A stretch of 64,000 nt of DNA from Polaromonas sp. CF318 (GTDB lineage: Bacteria; Pseudomonadota; Gammaproteobacteria; Burkholderiales; Burkholderiaceae_C), in the NCBI RefSeq assembly GCF_000282655.1, contig NZ_AKIV01000135.1:62001-126000 (forward strand), written 5' to 3'. How positions within the stretch are numbered: position 1 is the first letter of the stretch; each line of letters starts with the position of its first letter. A program made the translations under genes and the position numbers. Of the stretch, positions 40,038-49,153 are shown piece by piece. The notes under the pieces were generated by a model. The model was not told the DNA's origin, ran no database searches, and was given only the letters and a program-made list of their open reading frames with translations.

Positions 40038-40952
40038 ATGACCTGGCAAACCCTTGCTGCACCGCCCAGCGGACTCGGCGAATCGCCGTTCTGGCATCCC
40101 GACGAGCAGATGCTGTACTGGATAGACATTCCCGGCCGGCAACTGCACCGCTGCAACGTTTTTATGGGCACGGTGGAAAGCTGGGCCATGCCTTCCGAGC
40201 CCGGCAGCATCGCGCCGGCGCGCAGTGGCGGCCTGGTGGTCGCGCTGCGCGACGGCATTTACCGCGCCAGGGAATGGGGCGGAGAACTGCGCCAGCTCAT
40301 GCGGGCCGACCACGACACGGCGACCACGCGCTTTAACGACGGCAAGGCCGATCCGCTGGGGCGCTTCTGGGCCGGCACCATGTACGAGCCGCGCGATAAA
40401 TCCACGGCCCAGCTGTTTTCGCTGGATTGCCGCGGCGGCCGTGCACCCGTGGTCGAGCGCAAGGCGGGCGATGCCGTCATCGCCAACGGCCTGGCCTGGT
40501 CGCCCGATGCCGCCACGGTCTACTGGTCCGACACGCCGCGCCACATCATTCGCGCTTGGGACTGGGATGCCGAGCGCAACACCATGACCGAGCCCCGCGT
40601 GTTCGCGCAGTGGCCCGGCAAGCCCGAGGGCTGGCAGCCCGGTATGGCCGGCTACGGCGGCCGGCCCGATGGCGCCGCGGTGGACCGCGAAGGCAACTAT
40701 TACGTCGCGATGTTTGAGGGCGGGCGCATGCTCAAGCTCTCGCCCGCCGGTGCACTGCTGGCCGAGTTCGCCGTGCCGGCGCGCTGCCCCACCATGCCCT
40801 GCTTCGGCGGCGACGACCTCAAGACCCTGTACCTCACGACGGCGCGCTACAACCGGCCCGCGCAGGAATTGCGGGACTATCCCGATTCGGGCTGCGTGTT
40901 TTCCATGCAGGTCGAGGTACCCGGCCTGCCGGTCAATTTTTTCCAGGATTGA
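40038..40952 (+). CDS. SMP-30/gluconolactonase-family protein
   Basis: This 304-residue beta-propeller has the family sequence GLGESPFWHPDEQMLYWIDI (metal Glu), TTRFNDGKADPLGRFWAGTM, IANGLAWSPDAATVYWSDT and PDGAAVDREGNYYVAMFEGG (metal Asp). Members hydrolyse sugar lactones; gluconolactonase activity is possible but not shown. GAAGG lies 7 nt before ATG 40038; upstream in-frame codons run through the amtB terminator. Confidence 0.88.
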   Translation: MTWQTLAAPPSGLGESPFWHPDEQMLYWIDIPGRQLHRCNVFMGTVESWAMPSEPGSIAPARSGGLVVALRDGIYRAREWGGELRQLMRADHDTATTRFNDGKADPLGRFWAGTMYEPRDKSTAQLFSLDCRGGRAPVVERKAGDAVIANGLAWSPDAATVYWSDTPRHIIRAWDWDAERNTMTEPRVFAQWPGKPEGWQPGMAGYGGRPDGAAVDREGNYYVAMFEGGRMLKLSPAGALLAEFAVPARCPTMPCFGGDDLKTLYLTTARYNRPAQELRDYPDSGCVFSMQVEVPGLPVNFFQD

Positions 40953-41021
40953 GGCCACCGGAAAAAACCGAACAGGCCGCGTTCAAAAAAATCAACATCA
41001 CGCCGGCCCGCGCGGCTTACC

Positions 41022-42116
41022 ATGGGCGCCATGCTTGCAGATACTGATATGAGCGCCGCACTGGCCGAACGCGTGCGCAGCGCGGCCGCCGCCGGCACGC
41101 CGCTGCGCGTGCGCGGCGGCGGCAGCAAGGATTTTTACGGCCAGGCGCTCACGGGCGGGGTCCTGGACATCCGGCCGCACCGCGGCATCACAAGCTACGA
41201 GCCCAGCGAACTGGTGGTCACCGCGCGCGCCGGCACGCCGCTGGCCGAACTCGAAGCGCTGTTGGCCGCGCAAGGCCAGTGCCTGCCCTTTGAGCCGCCG
41301 CATTTCGGCGGCGCGGACGCCCAGGCCACCGTGGGCGGCATGGTGGCCAGTGGCCTGAGCGGCCCGGCCCGCGCCAGCGTGGGCGCCGTGCGCGACTACA
41401 TGCTGGGCGTGGTCCTGCTCAACGGCAAGGGCGAGCGCCTGGTCTTCGGCGGCCAGGTCATGAAAAATGTGGCCGGCTACGACGTCTCGCGCCTGATGGC
41501 CGGTTCGCTGGGTACGCTGGGCGTGCTGCTGGAGGTCTCCCTCAAGGTTTTGCCGCTGGCGCCGCAAGAGGCCACGCTGGTGTTTGAGCTCGACGAAGCC
41601 GCCGCCTTGCAGCAGCTCAACCGCTGGGGCGCCATGCCCTTGCCCGTCAACGCCTCCTGCTGGCGGGAAGGCCGCCTGTGGGTGCGCCTGCGCGGGGCAA
41701 AAGCCGCTGTCGCCGCCGCGCAAAAATCCATGGGCGGAGAAGTTCTGGACAACGACGCGGCCCGCCATTGGACCGCGCTGCGCGAGCAAACCCAGCCCTT
41801 CTTTGCCTTGCAGGACGATGAATCGCTGTGGCGGCTCAGCCTGCCCGACACGGCGCCGCCGCTTGAGCTGGGCGAGACGCTGGTGGAATGGGGCGGCGCG
41901 CAGCGCTGGATCAAGCGGCCTGACGGTGATGCGGGGCTCATCCGTGAAGCGACGGCACAAGCTTCAGGCCATGCCACGTTGTTTCGCTCGGCCGGCAAAT
42001 CCGTGCCGGTGTTCTCCGCGCTCAAGCCGCCGCTGGACCGCATACACCGCGAACTCAAAAAACAGTTCGACCCGGCCGGCGTGTTCAACCCGGGCCGCCT
42101 CTACGCGGACTGGTAA
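41022..42116 (+). CDS. glcE: Glycolate oxidase FAD-binding subunit
   Basis: This 364-residue subunit has the FAD_binding_4 fold: RVRGGGSKDFYG, LVVTARAGTPLAELEALLA, FGGADAQATVGGMVASGLSG and RPDGVFNPGRLY-type end (FDPAGVFNPGRLYAD). With GlcD and GlcF it oxidises glycolate to glyoxylate. No glcD lies in the window, though it usually precedes glcE. First ORF of a three-gene plus-strand cluster; ends 8 nt before the DUF1275 gene. Confidence 0.93.
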   Translation: MGAMLADTDMSAALAERVRSAAAAGTPLRVRGGGSKDFYGQALTGGVLDIRPHRGITSYEPSELVVTARAGTPLAELEALLAAQGQCLPFEPPHFGGADAQATVGGMVASGLSGPARASVGAVRDYMLGVVLLNGKGERLVFGGQVMKNVAGYDVSRLMAGSLGTLGVLLEVSLKVLPLAPQEATLVFELDEAAALQQLNRWGAMPLPVNASCWREGRLWVRLRGAKAAVAAAQKSMGGEVLDNDAARHWTALREQTQPFFALQDDESLWRLSLPDTAPPLELGETLVEWGGAQRWIKRPDGDAGLIREATAQASGHATLFRSAGKSVPVFSALKPPLDRIHRELKKQFDPAGVFNPGRLYADW

Positions 42117-42123
42117 ACAAGCC

Positions 42124-42900
42124 ATGCGACGCCTTCGCCACTTGACCGGGCAGCACCGCACGCCCTATATGAACCGCCTGCTGGGCGGCTTGCTGGCTTT
42201 CAACGCCGGTGCCATCAACGCAGGCGGTTTTCTTGTGGTCGGCATGTACACCTCGCACATGACGGGCTTCGCCTCGCTGCTGGCCGACAACCTGGTCCTG
42301 GGCCACATGGCGCTGGTGCTGGGCGCCGTCGGGGCTCTGCTGGCCTTTACCACCGGCGCCGCCGTGACCGCCGTGCTGGTGAACTGGGCGCGCCAGAACC
42401 ACCTGCGCAGCGAATACGCGCTGCCCCTGCTGCTGGAGGCCGTACTGATGCTGCTGTTCGGCCTGCTGGGCGCGACACTGAACCGCCAGACCCCTTTCGC
42501 CGTGCCGCTGACCGTGCTGGTGCTGGCCTTCACCATGGGGCTGCAGAACGCGCTGGTCAGCAAGATCTCGTCCTCGCAGATCCGCACCACCCACATGACC
42601 GGTGTGATCACCGACCTGGGCATAGAGCTCGGCAAGATGTTCTACTGGAATCGCACGGCCAGCCCGCCTGAGTCGCGCGTGCGCGCCAACCGCATCAAGC
42701 TGCGGCTGTTCGGCACCTTGCTGGCCATGTTCATCGCCGGCGGCGTGGTGGGTGCGGCCGGCTTCAAGTACATCGGCTTTATCTGGGTCATGCCGCTGGC
42801 GCTCATGCTGCTGATGCTGTCCCTGCCGCCCCTGTATGCCGATTACCGGCGCGCCGCCAGGCGCAAGGCCCTTGCCGTGGCCCTGAAAGAGGCGCCCTGA
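42124..42900 (+). CDS. DUF1275 (YoaK-like) membrane protein
   Basis: This 258-residue inner-membrane protein has about six helices and the DUF1275 signatures GAINAGGFLVVGMYTSHMTGFAS near the N-terminus and GLQNALVSKISSSQIRTTHMTGVITDLG in the middle. The family is uncharacterised. It sits between glcE (7-nt gap) and glcF (4-nt gap), so it is co-expressed with the glycolate oxidase genes. ATG 42124 fits the short gap. Confidence 0.88.
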   Translation: MRRLRHLTGQHRTPYMNRLLGGLLAFNAGAINAGGFLVVGMYTSHMTGFASLLADNLVLGHMALVLGAVGALLAFTTGAAVTAVLVNWARQNHLRSEYALPLLLEAVLMLLFGLLGATLNRQTPFAVPLTVLVLAFTMGLQNALVSKISSSQIRTTHMTGVITDLGIELGKMFYWNRTASPPESRVRANRIKLRLFGTLLAMFIAGGVVGAAGFKYIGFIWVMPLALMLLMLSLPPLYADYRRAARRKALAVALKEAP

Positions 42901-42904
42901 CACC

Positions 42905-44167
42905 ATGCAAACCCATCTTTCCCCCGAATTCAGGAACAGCGATCAAGGCCGCGAGGCCGAAGCGATACTGCGCAAGTGTGTGCACTGCGGTTTTTGCACC
43001 GCGACCTGCCCGACCTACCAGCTGCTGGGCGATGAACTCGACGGCCCGCGCGGCCGCATCTACCTGATCAAGCAGGTGCTTGAGGGCGAAGCGCCCACGC
43101 GCAAGACCCAGTTGCACCTGGACCGGTGCCTGACCTGCCGCAACTGCGAAAGCACCTGCCCCAGCGGCGTCGAATACGGCCACCTGGTCGACATAGGCCG
43201 CAAGCTGGTCGACGAGCGTGTGCCGCGCCCGGCCGGCGAGAAGGCCCTGCGCTGGGCGCTCAAGGAAGGTTTGCCTTCGCCGCTGTTTGCGCCCGCCATG
43301 AAAGCGGGCCAGGCTGTGCGCGGCCTGCTGCCCCAGGCCCTGCAAAACAAGGTCCCGAAAAAACAGGACGCCGGCGCCTGGCCGCAACGCGCACATGCGC
43401 GCAAGATGCTGATGCACGAAGGCTGCGTGCAACCGGCCATGATGCCCAACATCAATGCCGCGACCGCGCGCGTGTTGGACGCGGCCGGCATAGAAACCCT
43501 GCTGGCGCCCAAGGCCGGCTGCTGCGGTGCGGTGAAATTCCACCTCAACGACCAGGAAGGCGGCAAGGCCCAGATGCGGCGCAACATCGACGCCTGGTGG
43601 CCGCACGTGACGGCGGGCGAGGGCGGCGACGGCGGCGGCGTGGAAGCCATCGTCATGAACGCCTCGGGCTGCGGCGTCACCGTCAAGGACTACGGTCACA
43701 TCCTCAAGGATGACCCGGCCTATGCGGCCAAGGCCGCGCGCATCAGCGAACTCACGCGCGACCTCAGCGAGCTGATGCCCGAACTGGTGGGCGAGTTGCG
43801 GGGCAAGGTCAAGGCCGGTGCCGGCGCGCTGGTGTTCCACCCGCCCTGCACCCTGCAGCACGGTCAGCAGCTGCGCGGCGGAGTGGAGACGCTGATGGGT
43901 GCTCTGGGTTTCACGGTGACGCTGGCGGCTTGCGAATCCCACCTGTGCTGCGGCTCAGCGGGGACTTACTCGGTGCTGCAGCCCGACATCGCCTACCAGC
44001 TGCGCGACCGCAAGCTGGGCAATCTGCAGGCCTCGGCGCCCGACACCATCATCTCGGCCAATATCGGCTGCATCACGCACTTGCAAAGCGGCACGGGGAC
44101 ACCGGTGCGGCATTGGGTGGAAGTGCTGGATTCCGCGTTGATGTCCAGAGGTGGGCTAAACACCTGA
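42905..44167 (+). CDS. glcF: Glycolate oxidase iron-sulfur subunit
   Basis: This 420-residue subunit has two [4Fe-4S] motifs: CVHCGFCTATCPTYQ and CLTCRNCESTCPSG (about 18-85). Two CCG domains follow, with GCCGAVKFH and CCGSAGTY, as in GlcF and heterodisulfide-reductase-like proteins. It passes electrons from GlcDE to the quinone pool. Last gene of glcE-DUF1275-glcF. Confidence 0.95.
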   Translation: MQTHLSPEFRNSDQGREAEAILRKCVHCGFCTATCPTYQLLGDELDGPRGRIYLIKQVLEGEAPTRKTQLHLDRCLTCRNCESTCPSGVEYGHLVDIGRKLVDERVPRPAGEKALRWALKEGLPSPLFAPAMKAGQAVRGLLPQALQNKVPKKQDAGAWPQRAHARKMLMHEGCVQPAMMPNINAATARVLDAAGIETLLAPKAGCCGAVKFHLNDQEGGKAQMRRNIDAWWPHVTAGEGGDGGGVEAIVMNASGCGVTVKDYGHILKDDPAYAAKAARISELTRDLSELMPELVGELRGKVKAGAGALVFHPPCTLQHGQQLRGGVETLMGALGFTVTLAACESHLCCGSAGTYSVLQPDIAYQLRDRKLGNLQASAPDTIISANIGCITHLQSGTGTPVRHWVEVLDSALMSRGGLNT

Positions 44168-44275
44168 CCAGCCGGGGTCGCGGAACTGGCTTTGCCAGGC
44201 CGCAGGCGCAGCGCCCCCTTATCTGAGGAAAGGGGCAGCGCAACGCCGCAGGCTCACGAAGTGAAAAGCGTGGGG
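44167..44275. repeat. Comamonadaceae-type intergenic repeat, copy B
   Basis: Read on the minus strand this matches copy A (4661-4808): CACTTCGTG, a CCCC..GGGG hairpin part, GCGCCTGCGG, CTGGCAAAGCCAGT and CTGGT at the end. On the plus strand it ends CACGAAGTGAAAAGCGTGGGG. It fills the gap after glcF and has no ORF. The short stem CTGGC/GCCAG within it could act as a weak terminator. Confidence 0.6.
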
Positions 44276-44351
44276 GCCAACATCCTCCTGACACCACGTT
44301 GTCAGTAGCCCCCCAGCATCATCAAGGCTTCTTCAACACAAGGAGCCTTCC

Positions 44352-44726
44352 ATGAAAAACGCCATCAGCTGGTTTGAAATCCCCACCACCGACCTCAACA
44401 AGGCCCAGGCCTTTTACGAAGCCATGCTCGAATGCAAGCTGCGCCGCGAACCCATGGGCCCGTCCGAAGGCGCGGTGTTTCCTTATGAGGCGGAAGAGGG
44501 CGTGGGCGGTGCTCTGTTGGCCGGCCCCACCGCGCCGGCGCCGGCATCGAATGGAACCCTGATTTACCTCGATGCCTCGCCCTCGCTGGACGCCGCGCTG
44601 GCACGCGCCGTCAAGGCCGGCGGCAAGGTCGCGCTGCCGCGCCAGGCGCTGCCGCCCGGCCTGGGATTTTTCGCCCACATCACCGACCTGGACGGCAACC
44701 GCGTCGGCCTGCACGCCCCGGCATGA
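44352..44726 (+). CDS. VOC (glyoxalase) family protein
   Basis: This 124-residue protein has the VOC layout [22 protein letters not shown] at the start and [20 protein letters not shown] at the end. The central [12 protein letters not shown] is typical of the 'PhnB/27 kDa antigen' VOC subgroup. Substrate unknown. AAGGAG lies 6 nt upstream. The last four bases overlap the EVE gene (ATGA). Confidence 0.85.
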   Translation: MKNAISWFEIPTTDLNKAQAFYEAMLECKLRREPMGPSEGAVFPYEAEEGVGGALLAGPTAPAPASNGTLIYLDASPSLDAALARAVKAGGKVALPRQALPPGLGFFAHITDLDGNRVGLHAPA

Positions 44727-45172
44727 CCCGCAGGAACTGGATAGCCGTCGCCAGCGCCGAGCATGCGCGGCGCGGGTGTGCGGCGCCGGACACCGGCTAC
44801 ATGCAGGTCTGCCACGGCAAAAGCGCGCCGCTCAGGCGCATGTCGGCCGGCGACCGGGTGGCCTACTACTCGCCCGCGCTGACCATGGGCGGCAAGGACA
44901 AACTCCAGCGCTTTGTGTCCATAGGCCTGGTGCGGGCCGGCGAGCCTTACGCCTTTGACATGGGCGGCGGTTTTGTGCCTTTCCGCCGCGACGTGGCCTA
45001 TGTGGCCGCGCAGGAAGCATCCATACTGCCGCTGCTCGATGATTTCGAGTTTGTGGAGGACCGCCAGCGCTGGGGCTACAAGTTCCGTTTCGGCCTGTTT
45101 GATATCAGCGATCACGACATGCGATTGATTGCACAGGCCATGCGGGCCGATGGCGCGATGCTGGGGTTTTGA
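44723..45172 (+). CDS. EVE-domain protein
   Basis: This 149-residue protein covers one EVE domain: [39 protein letters not shown], and [14 protein letters not shown] domains are PUA-related and bind modified bases or RNA; some sit in restriction-like or toxin contexts. Here the neighbour is only a VOC gene with a coupled start. DIS and phage-defence genes are absent nearby, so a housekeeping role is as likely. Confidence 0.85.
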   Translation: MTRRNWIAVASAEHARRGCAAPDTGYMQVCHGKSAPLRRMSAGDRVAYYSPALTMGGKDKLQRFVSIGLVRAGEPYAFDMGGGFVPFRRDVAYVAAQEASILPLLDDFEFVEDRQRWGYKFRFGLFDISDHDMRLIAQAMRADGAMLGF

Positions 45173-45184
45173 CGCGTCCGGCCT

Positions 45185-45652
45185 TCAGGCTTGGAGCGCG
45201 TAATCCATGGGGAGGGCGGTGGTGTGCTTGACCACCTCCATCACAAAGCCCGAACTCACGTCCTGCAGTTCGGCGACCTTGATCAGGCGCTTGTACACAC
45301 TGTCGTAACCGGCGATGTCGGGCACCACGACCTTGAGCAGGTAGTCGATATCTCCCGTCATCCGGTAGACCTCCACCACCTCGCGGATGGCGACGATGCC
45401 TTTGACGAAGCGCTGGGTCCACGCATCGTTGTGCACGCTCGCGCGGATGCTCACGAAGGCGGTCAGGCCCAGATTGAGCTTGACAGGGTCGCACAGGGTG
45501 ACCTGCTGCTTGATGACGCCTTCGTCGCGCAGCTTCTGGATTCGCCGCCAGCAGGGTGTCGGTGAAAGGCTGACGGCCTGCGCCAGATCATTGAGCCCCA
45601 TCGAGGCATCGTCTTGCAACAGCTCCAGGATTCTGATGTCTTTTTTGTCCAT
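45185..45652 (-). CDS. Lrp/AsnC-family transcriptional regulator
   Basis: This 155-residue protein has an N-terminal HTH (MDKKDIRILELLQDDASMG ... SLSPTPCWRRIQKL) and a RAM/AsnC ligand domain with the GDIDYLLKVVVPDI strand. It likely senses an amino acid. A palindrome at 45664-45682 lies 12 nt upstream of its start, suggesting autoregulation. Divergent from the DUF6356 gene. Confidence 0.93.
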   Translation of the reverse strand: MDKKDIRILELLQDDASMGLNDLAQAVSLSPTPCWRRIQKLRDEGVIKQQVTLCDPVKLNLGLTAFVSIRASVHNDAWTQRFVKGIVAIREVVEVYRMTGDIDYLLKVVVPDIAGYDSVYKRLIKVAELQDVSSGFVMEVVKHTTALPMDYALQA

Positions 45653-45663
45653 GTGGCCACATT

Positions 45664-45682
45664 ATTAGAAATTAATTCTAAT
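45664..45682. promoter_or_regulatory. Lrp-type palindromic operator
   Basis: ATTAGAA (45664-45670), ATTAA, TTCTAAT (45676-45682) is a perfect 7-5-7 palindrome in an AT-rich patch between divergent lrp-like and DUF6356 genes. Lrp/AsnC sites are typically short AT-rich palindromes at such places. Confidence 0.55.
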
Positions 45683-45795
45683 TATGAGGAGATTTCTAGC
45701 TGGATTTGCAACTTATTTTCCGATCCGCAGGCCTATGATTCCTGGCAGGCATTGATGCAAACGGGGCGCAAACCCGAAACTCGACGGATACGACC

Positions 45796-46020
45796 ATGGA
45801 AAAAATTCTCCAGCTGTTCAAGGAACACCCTGACTCCGTAGGGGAGAGTTATTTCGAGCACATGTCCGCTTCCTTTTCATTTGCCCTGCCGCTGCTGTCG
45901 GCGGCCATCGCCGCGTTCATCCATGGCGTTTTCCCCTTCTTTTTCGTCAGGACGGGAAGTCGCATCGTCACGCGCCTGCATGAGCGCATGGTGGTTCATC
46001 GCACGGGTAAGAAAGCCTGA
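45796..46020 (+). CDS. DUF6356-type small membrane protein
   Basis: This 74-residue protein matches, from memory, the DUF6356 pattern: a F-x-HP-x-SVGESYFEHM start, one membrane segment (FALPLLSAAIAAFIHGVFPFFF) and an end TGSRIVTRLHERMV. The family is uncharacterised. It is divergent from the Lrp-family gene across a palindromic operator, so Lrp may control it. Confidence 0.75.
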   Translation: MEKILQLFKEHPDSVGESYFEHMSASFSFALPLLSAAIAAFIHGVFPFFFVRTGSRIVTRLHERMVVHRTGKKA

Positions 46021-46090
46021 AAACAGCGGCGCACGCGCCGCGGGGCCTTGCGCCTGCCGCAGGCGCGCAAACAGCCCACAACAACTTCCG

Positions 46091-46621
46091 TCAGGCGAGC
46101 TCGCGGTAAAACACCGTCGTGCCCACCAGCCCGCCGCGCGGCAACAGCGCATAACCGGGAATCACGCCCACGCGCTGCCAGCCCAGGCGCAGGTACAGGC
46201 GCTCGCCGCTGTCGCCGGTGACGGTGTCCAGCACCAGCAGCGTTTTGCCGCAATCGCGCGCCATCCCCTCGGCGGCGCGCATCAGCGCCTCGCCCAGGCC
46301 CTGGCGGCGGCAACGCCGGTGCACCAGCATCTTGGCCAGGTCGGCGCGGTGCGGCTGGTTCTCGGGCTGGGCCAGCACCAGCTGCACCGTGCCGCAGATG
46401 CCATGGCCATCCTCGGCCACCAGCAGCGCGCGCTCGCCCGCCGCCACGCCTTCGGCCACGCCGCGCCAGAAGGCTTCAGCGCGTTCGCGCGGCAGCGGAT
46501 GCATAAAACTCACCGAGGCGTCGCCTTCCACGCAGTCGATCAGCACATCGGCAAGCTCGGCGAGCTGCGCATCATTCACGGATTGCAGCCGCCGCAGCGA
46601 CCAAAGTGTGGCGTTCATCAT
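46091..46621 (-). CDS. GNAT-family N-acetyltransferase
   Basis: This 176-residue protein has the acetyl-CoA-binding motif RRCRRQGLGEALMRAAEGMA and strands GTVQLVLAQP and KTLLVLDTVTGDSGERLYLRLGW, characteristic of GNAT. The substrate is unknown. The start is uncertain among TTG 46630 (overlapping the XRE stop), ATG 46621 and ATG 46618. It follows the XRE-cupin gene without a gap, so both are co-transcribed. Confidence 0.85.
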   Translation of the reverse strand: MMNATLWSLRRLQSVNDAQLAELADVLIDCVEGDASVSFMHPLPRERAEAFWRGVAEGVAAGERALLVAEDGHGICGTVQLVLAQPENQPHRADLAKMLVHRRCRRQGLGEALMRAAEGMARDCGKTLLVLDTVTGDSGERLYLRLGWQRVGVIPGYALLPRGGLVGTTVFYRELA

Positions 46622-46626
46622 GGTGT

Positions 46627-47211
46627 TCAAGCCGGCTCGGTGGCGATCACCACCGCATAGCGCGCGGGTTTTCGCGTCGGGTTGTGGAACATCGTGGGGC
46701 GGTCCAGCCGCATGGCCAGGCAGTCGCCTTCGCGCAGCGCGTGGCGCGTTTCGCCCACGGTGATGTCAATCGTGCCTTCGAGCACCCACACCTGCTGGTG
46801 CACACGCGCGTCGCGCGCGCCGGTCTCAAAGGCGACGCGCCCGCCCGGCGGGAAATGCACTTCGACAATCTGCATGGGCTGCGGCACGCCGGGCGGCGAG
46901 ATATTGCGCCGCACATAACCCGAAGCCGGGTCTTGCCACTGCACTTGGTCGGCATGGCGCGCCACCGGGCTGGCGGGCGCCTGGACGGCGGGGGCGTCAA
47001 ACAGCGAGGCCAGCATCACGCCCAGGCCGGTGGCCAGCCGCTCCAGCACCACGGCGGTCGGGCTGCTCTCGCCGCGCTCTATCAGTGAAATCATGGAACG
47101 GCTCACGCCGCTTTTGGTGGCCAGCGCTTCCAGCGACAGGGCTTTGGCGGCGCGCAGCTCACGCACGCGTTCAGCGATGCGCTGGTTCAGGTCGGAGGGG
47201 GGTTCTGTCAT
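46627..47211 (-). CDS. XRE-family regulator with cupin domain
   Basis: This 194-residue regulator has an HTH_3 domain (about 8-65; KSGVSRSMISLIERGESSPT) and a C-terminal cupin (about 115-185; VHFPPGGRVAFETGARD, HQQVWVLEGTIDITVG). Such proteins often autorepress and control linked metabolic genes; here the downstream GNAT is the probable co-regulated gene. An inverted repeat at 47210-47233 covers its start codon. Confidence 0.92.
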   Translation of the reverse strand: MTEPPSDLNQRIAERVRELRAAKALSLEALATKSGVSRSMISLIERGESSPTAVVLERLATGLGVMLASLFDAPAVQAPASPVARHADQVQWQDPASGYVRRNISPPGVPQPMQIVEVHFPPGGRVAFETGARDARVHQQVWVLEGTIDITVGETRHALREGDCLAMRLDRPTMFHNPTRKPARYAVVIATEPA

Positions 47212-47233
47212 GATGGAATTTATTTTCCATCAT
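47210..47233. promoter_or_regulatory. Palindromic operator overlapping the XRE-cupin start
   Basis: ATGATGGAA (47210-47218) and TTCCATCAT (47225-47233) are perfect 9-bp arms with a 6-nt spacer. The left arm overlaps the XRE start codon (47209-47211). A TAATAT box (47235-47240 on the minus strand) could be the -10, so binding would block transcription of the regulator itself. Confidence 0.6.
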
Positions 47234-47268
47234 ATTAGAAGTGCTGTCCAGTCCGCGAGCGGGATCAC

Positions 47269-47847
47269 TCAGACAGGTTTGAGCCGCACCACAGGACGCT
47301 GCGGCTTGCGGCGTGCGACCTCCTCAAAGCCGGCGTCGTCGTACATGGACTTGGCGCCGAACCACATGCTGTCGTCCTGGGCACGGCCGGGCTTGTCCAC
47401 GGGGTAGGCCTCCAGCAGTGTCACGCCCTGCTTTTCGGCATAGGCAATCGCCCCGTCCAGCAGCGCCCGCGCGACACCCTGGCCGCGGTGTTCCGCGGGC
47501 ACGACAAAACAGATGATGGACCAGACGGGCTTGTCATCGACCGGTTTCATCACCGGTGAGCGCTGGAGCTTGGCGTAGTCCTCGCGCGGCCCCAGCGACA
47601 CCCAGCCGACGGGCAGCTTGCCGCGATACCCGATCAGGCCGGGCGGGGTATCGCCGCGGGTGAGTTTTTTGAGGTCGGCGCGATTGGCCTGGGCCGCCGT
47701 GGTGCCCGCAGGCAAGGGCCCGCGGGCACCGCTGCGGCGGTAAAACATGCACCAGCAACCGCGCGCCACCGAGCAGCCTTTGGCGTTGAAGAGCGCTTCA
47801 AGATCGGGCCAGCGCTCAGGTGTGAGAGGCAGGACGGTGAGCTTCAT
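47269..47847 (-). CDS. GNAT-family N-acetyltransferase
   Basis: This 192-residue protein has the GNAT core ICFVVPAEHRGQGVARALLDGAIAYA and late YDDAGFEEVARRKPQRPVVRL. The N-terminal CSVARGCWCMFYRR is Cys-rich and typical of one GNAT subgroup. Substrate unknown. ATG 47847 gives the natural start MKLTVLPLTPERW. It is divergent from the WYL regulator. Confidence 0.85.
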   Translation of the reverse strand: MKLTVLPLTPERWPDLEALFNAKGCSVARGCWCMFYRRSGARGPLPAGTTAAQANRADLKKLTRGDTPPGLIGYRGKLPVGWVSLGPREDYAKLQRSPVMKPVDDKPVWSIICFVVPAEHRGQGVARALLDGAIAYAEKQGVTLLEAYPVDKPGRAQDDSMWFGAKSMYDDAGFEEVARRKPQRPVVRLKPV

Positions 47848-47905
47848 GGGGCTGGGGGGACGAACCGGTGTTAGCACTATAGCGCTCCCCTATCATCTAC
47901 CCACC

Positions 47906-48598
47906 ATGCGCCGCGCCGACCGCCTTTTCCATCTAGTCCAGCTGATCCGCGGCCGCCGCCTGAGCACCGCTGAGTTCCTGGCCAAGCGGCTTGAGGTGTC
48001 GGAGCGCACCATCTACCGCGACGTGGCGGACCTGCAGCACCAGGGCGTGCCCATCGAGGGCGAGGCCGGCGTGGGTTACCGGCTGGGTGCGGGCTTTGAT
48101 TTGCCGCCTTTGATGTTCACGCAAAAGGAAGCCAATGCGCTGGCCGCTTCGGTGCGCCTGGCCCAGGCCTGGCTGGACCCGGCCATGGCGGGCGATGCGG
48201 AATCAGCCTGGAGCAAGATTTTTTCGGTGCTGCCGCCCACGGCGCGTGCGGCGGCCGAGGGTGTGCCGCTGTATGCGGTGGTGATCAATCCCGATGAGGC
48301 CACGCAGCGCAGCCTGCAGCTGCTGCGCGAGGCGGTGCATGCGCGTTCCAAGGTGAGGGTGCGCTATCTCGATGGGGCAGGGCGCGAAAGCCGGCGCGTG
48401 CTCTGGCCGCTGGGCTGTTTTTACTGGGGCAGCGTCTGGACGCTGGGCGCCTGGTGCGAGGCCCGGCAGGACTTTCGCAGCTTTCGTGTGGACCGCATGG
48501 CCGCGATCGACGTGCTGGACGAGCGCGTGGGCCACGAGCCCGGCCGAACGCTGGCGGATTATTTGCGCGCCGTCAAAGCCGGCCCCAAGCCTCCCTGA
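47906..48598 (+). CDS. HTH-WYL (YafY-type) transcriptional regulator
   Basis: This 230-residue protein starts MRRADRLFHLVQLIRGRR, has an HTH_11 domain (TAEFLAKRLEVSERTIYRDVADLQ) and a WYL domain (about 135-225; WPLGCFYWGSVWTLGAWCEARQDFRSFRVDR). WYL proteins sense ligands and are often linked to DNA-damage or phage-defence regulation. The neighbouring GNAT is divergent, a possible target. Confidence 0.9.
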   Translation: MRRADRLFHLVQLIRGRRLSTAEFLAKRLEVSERTIYRDVADLQHQGVPIEGEAGVGYRLGAGFDLPPLMFTQKEANALAASVRLAQAWLDPAMAGDAESAWSKIFSVLPPTARAAAEGVPLYAVVINPDEATQRSLQLLREAVHARSKVRVRYLDGAGRESRRVLWPLGCFYWGSVWTLGAWCEARQDFRSFRVDRMAAIDVLDERVGHEPGRTLADYLRAVKAGPKPP

Positions 48599-48621
48599 GT
48601 TACACGCAGAGCGGCGCTGCC

Positions 48622-49107
<486 letters not shown>

Positions 49108-49153
49108 GGTGTCTCCTGGTGCGGTTGTTGCCGGCGTTATCCCGGTTGCCGGC

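Noticed and set aside
44723..45172. EVE-domain gene as part of a defence island
   Set aside because: Neighbours are VOC, Lrp and DUF6356 genes; no restriction, toxin or nuclease gene is near.
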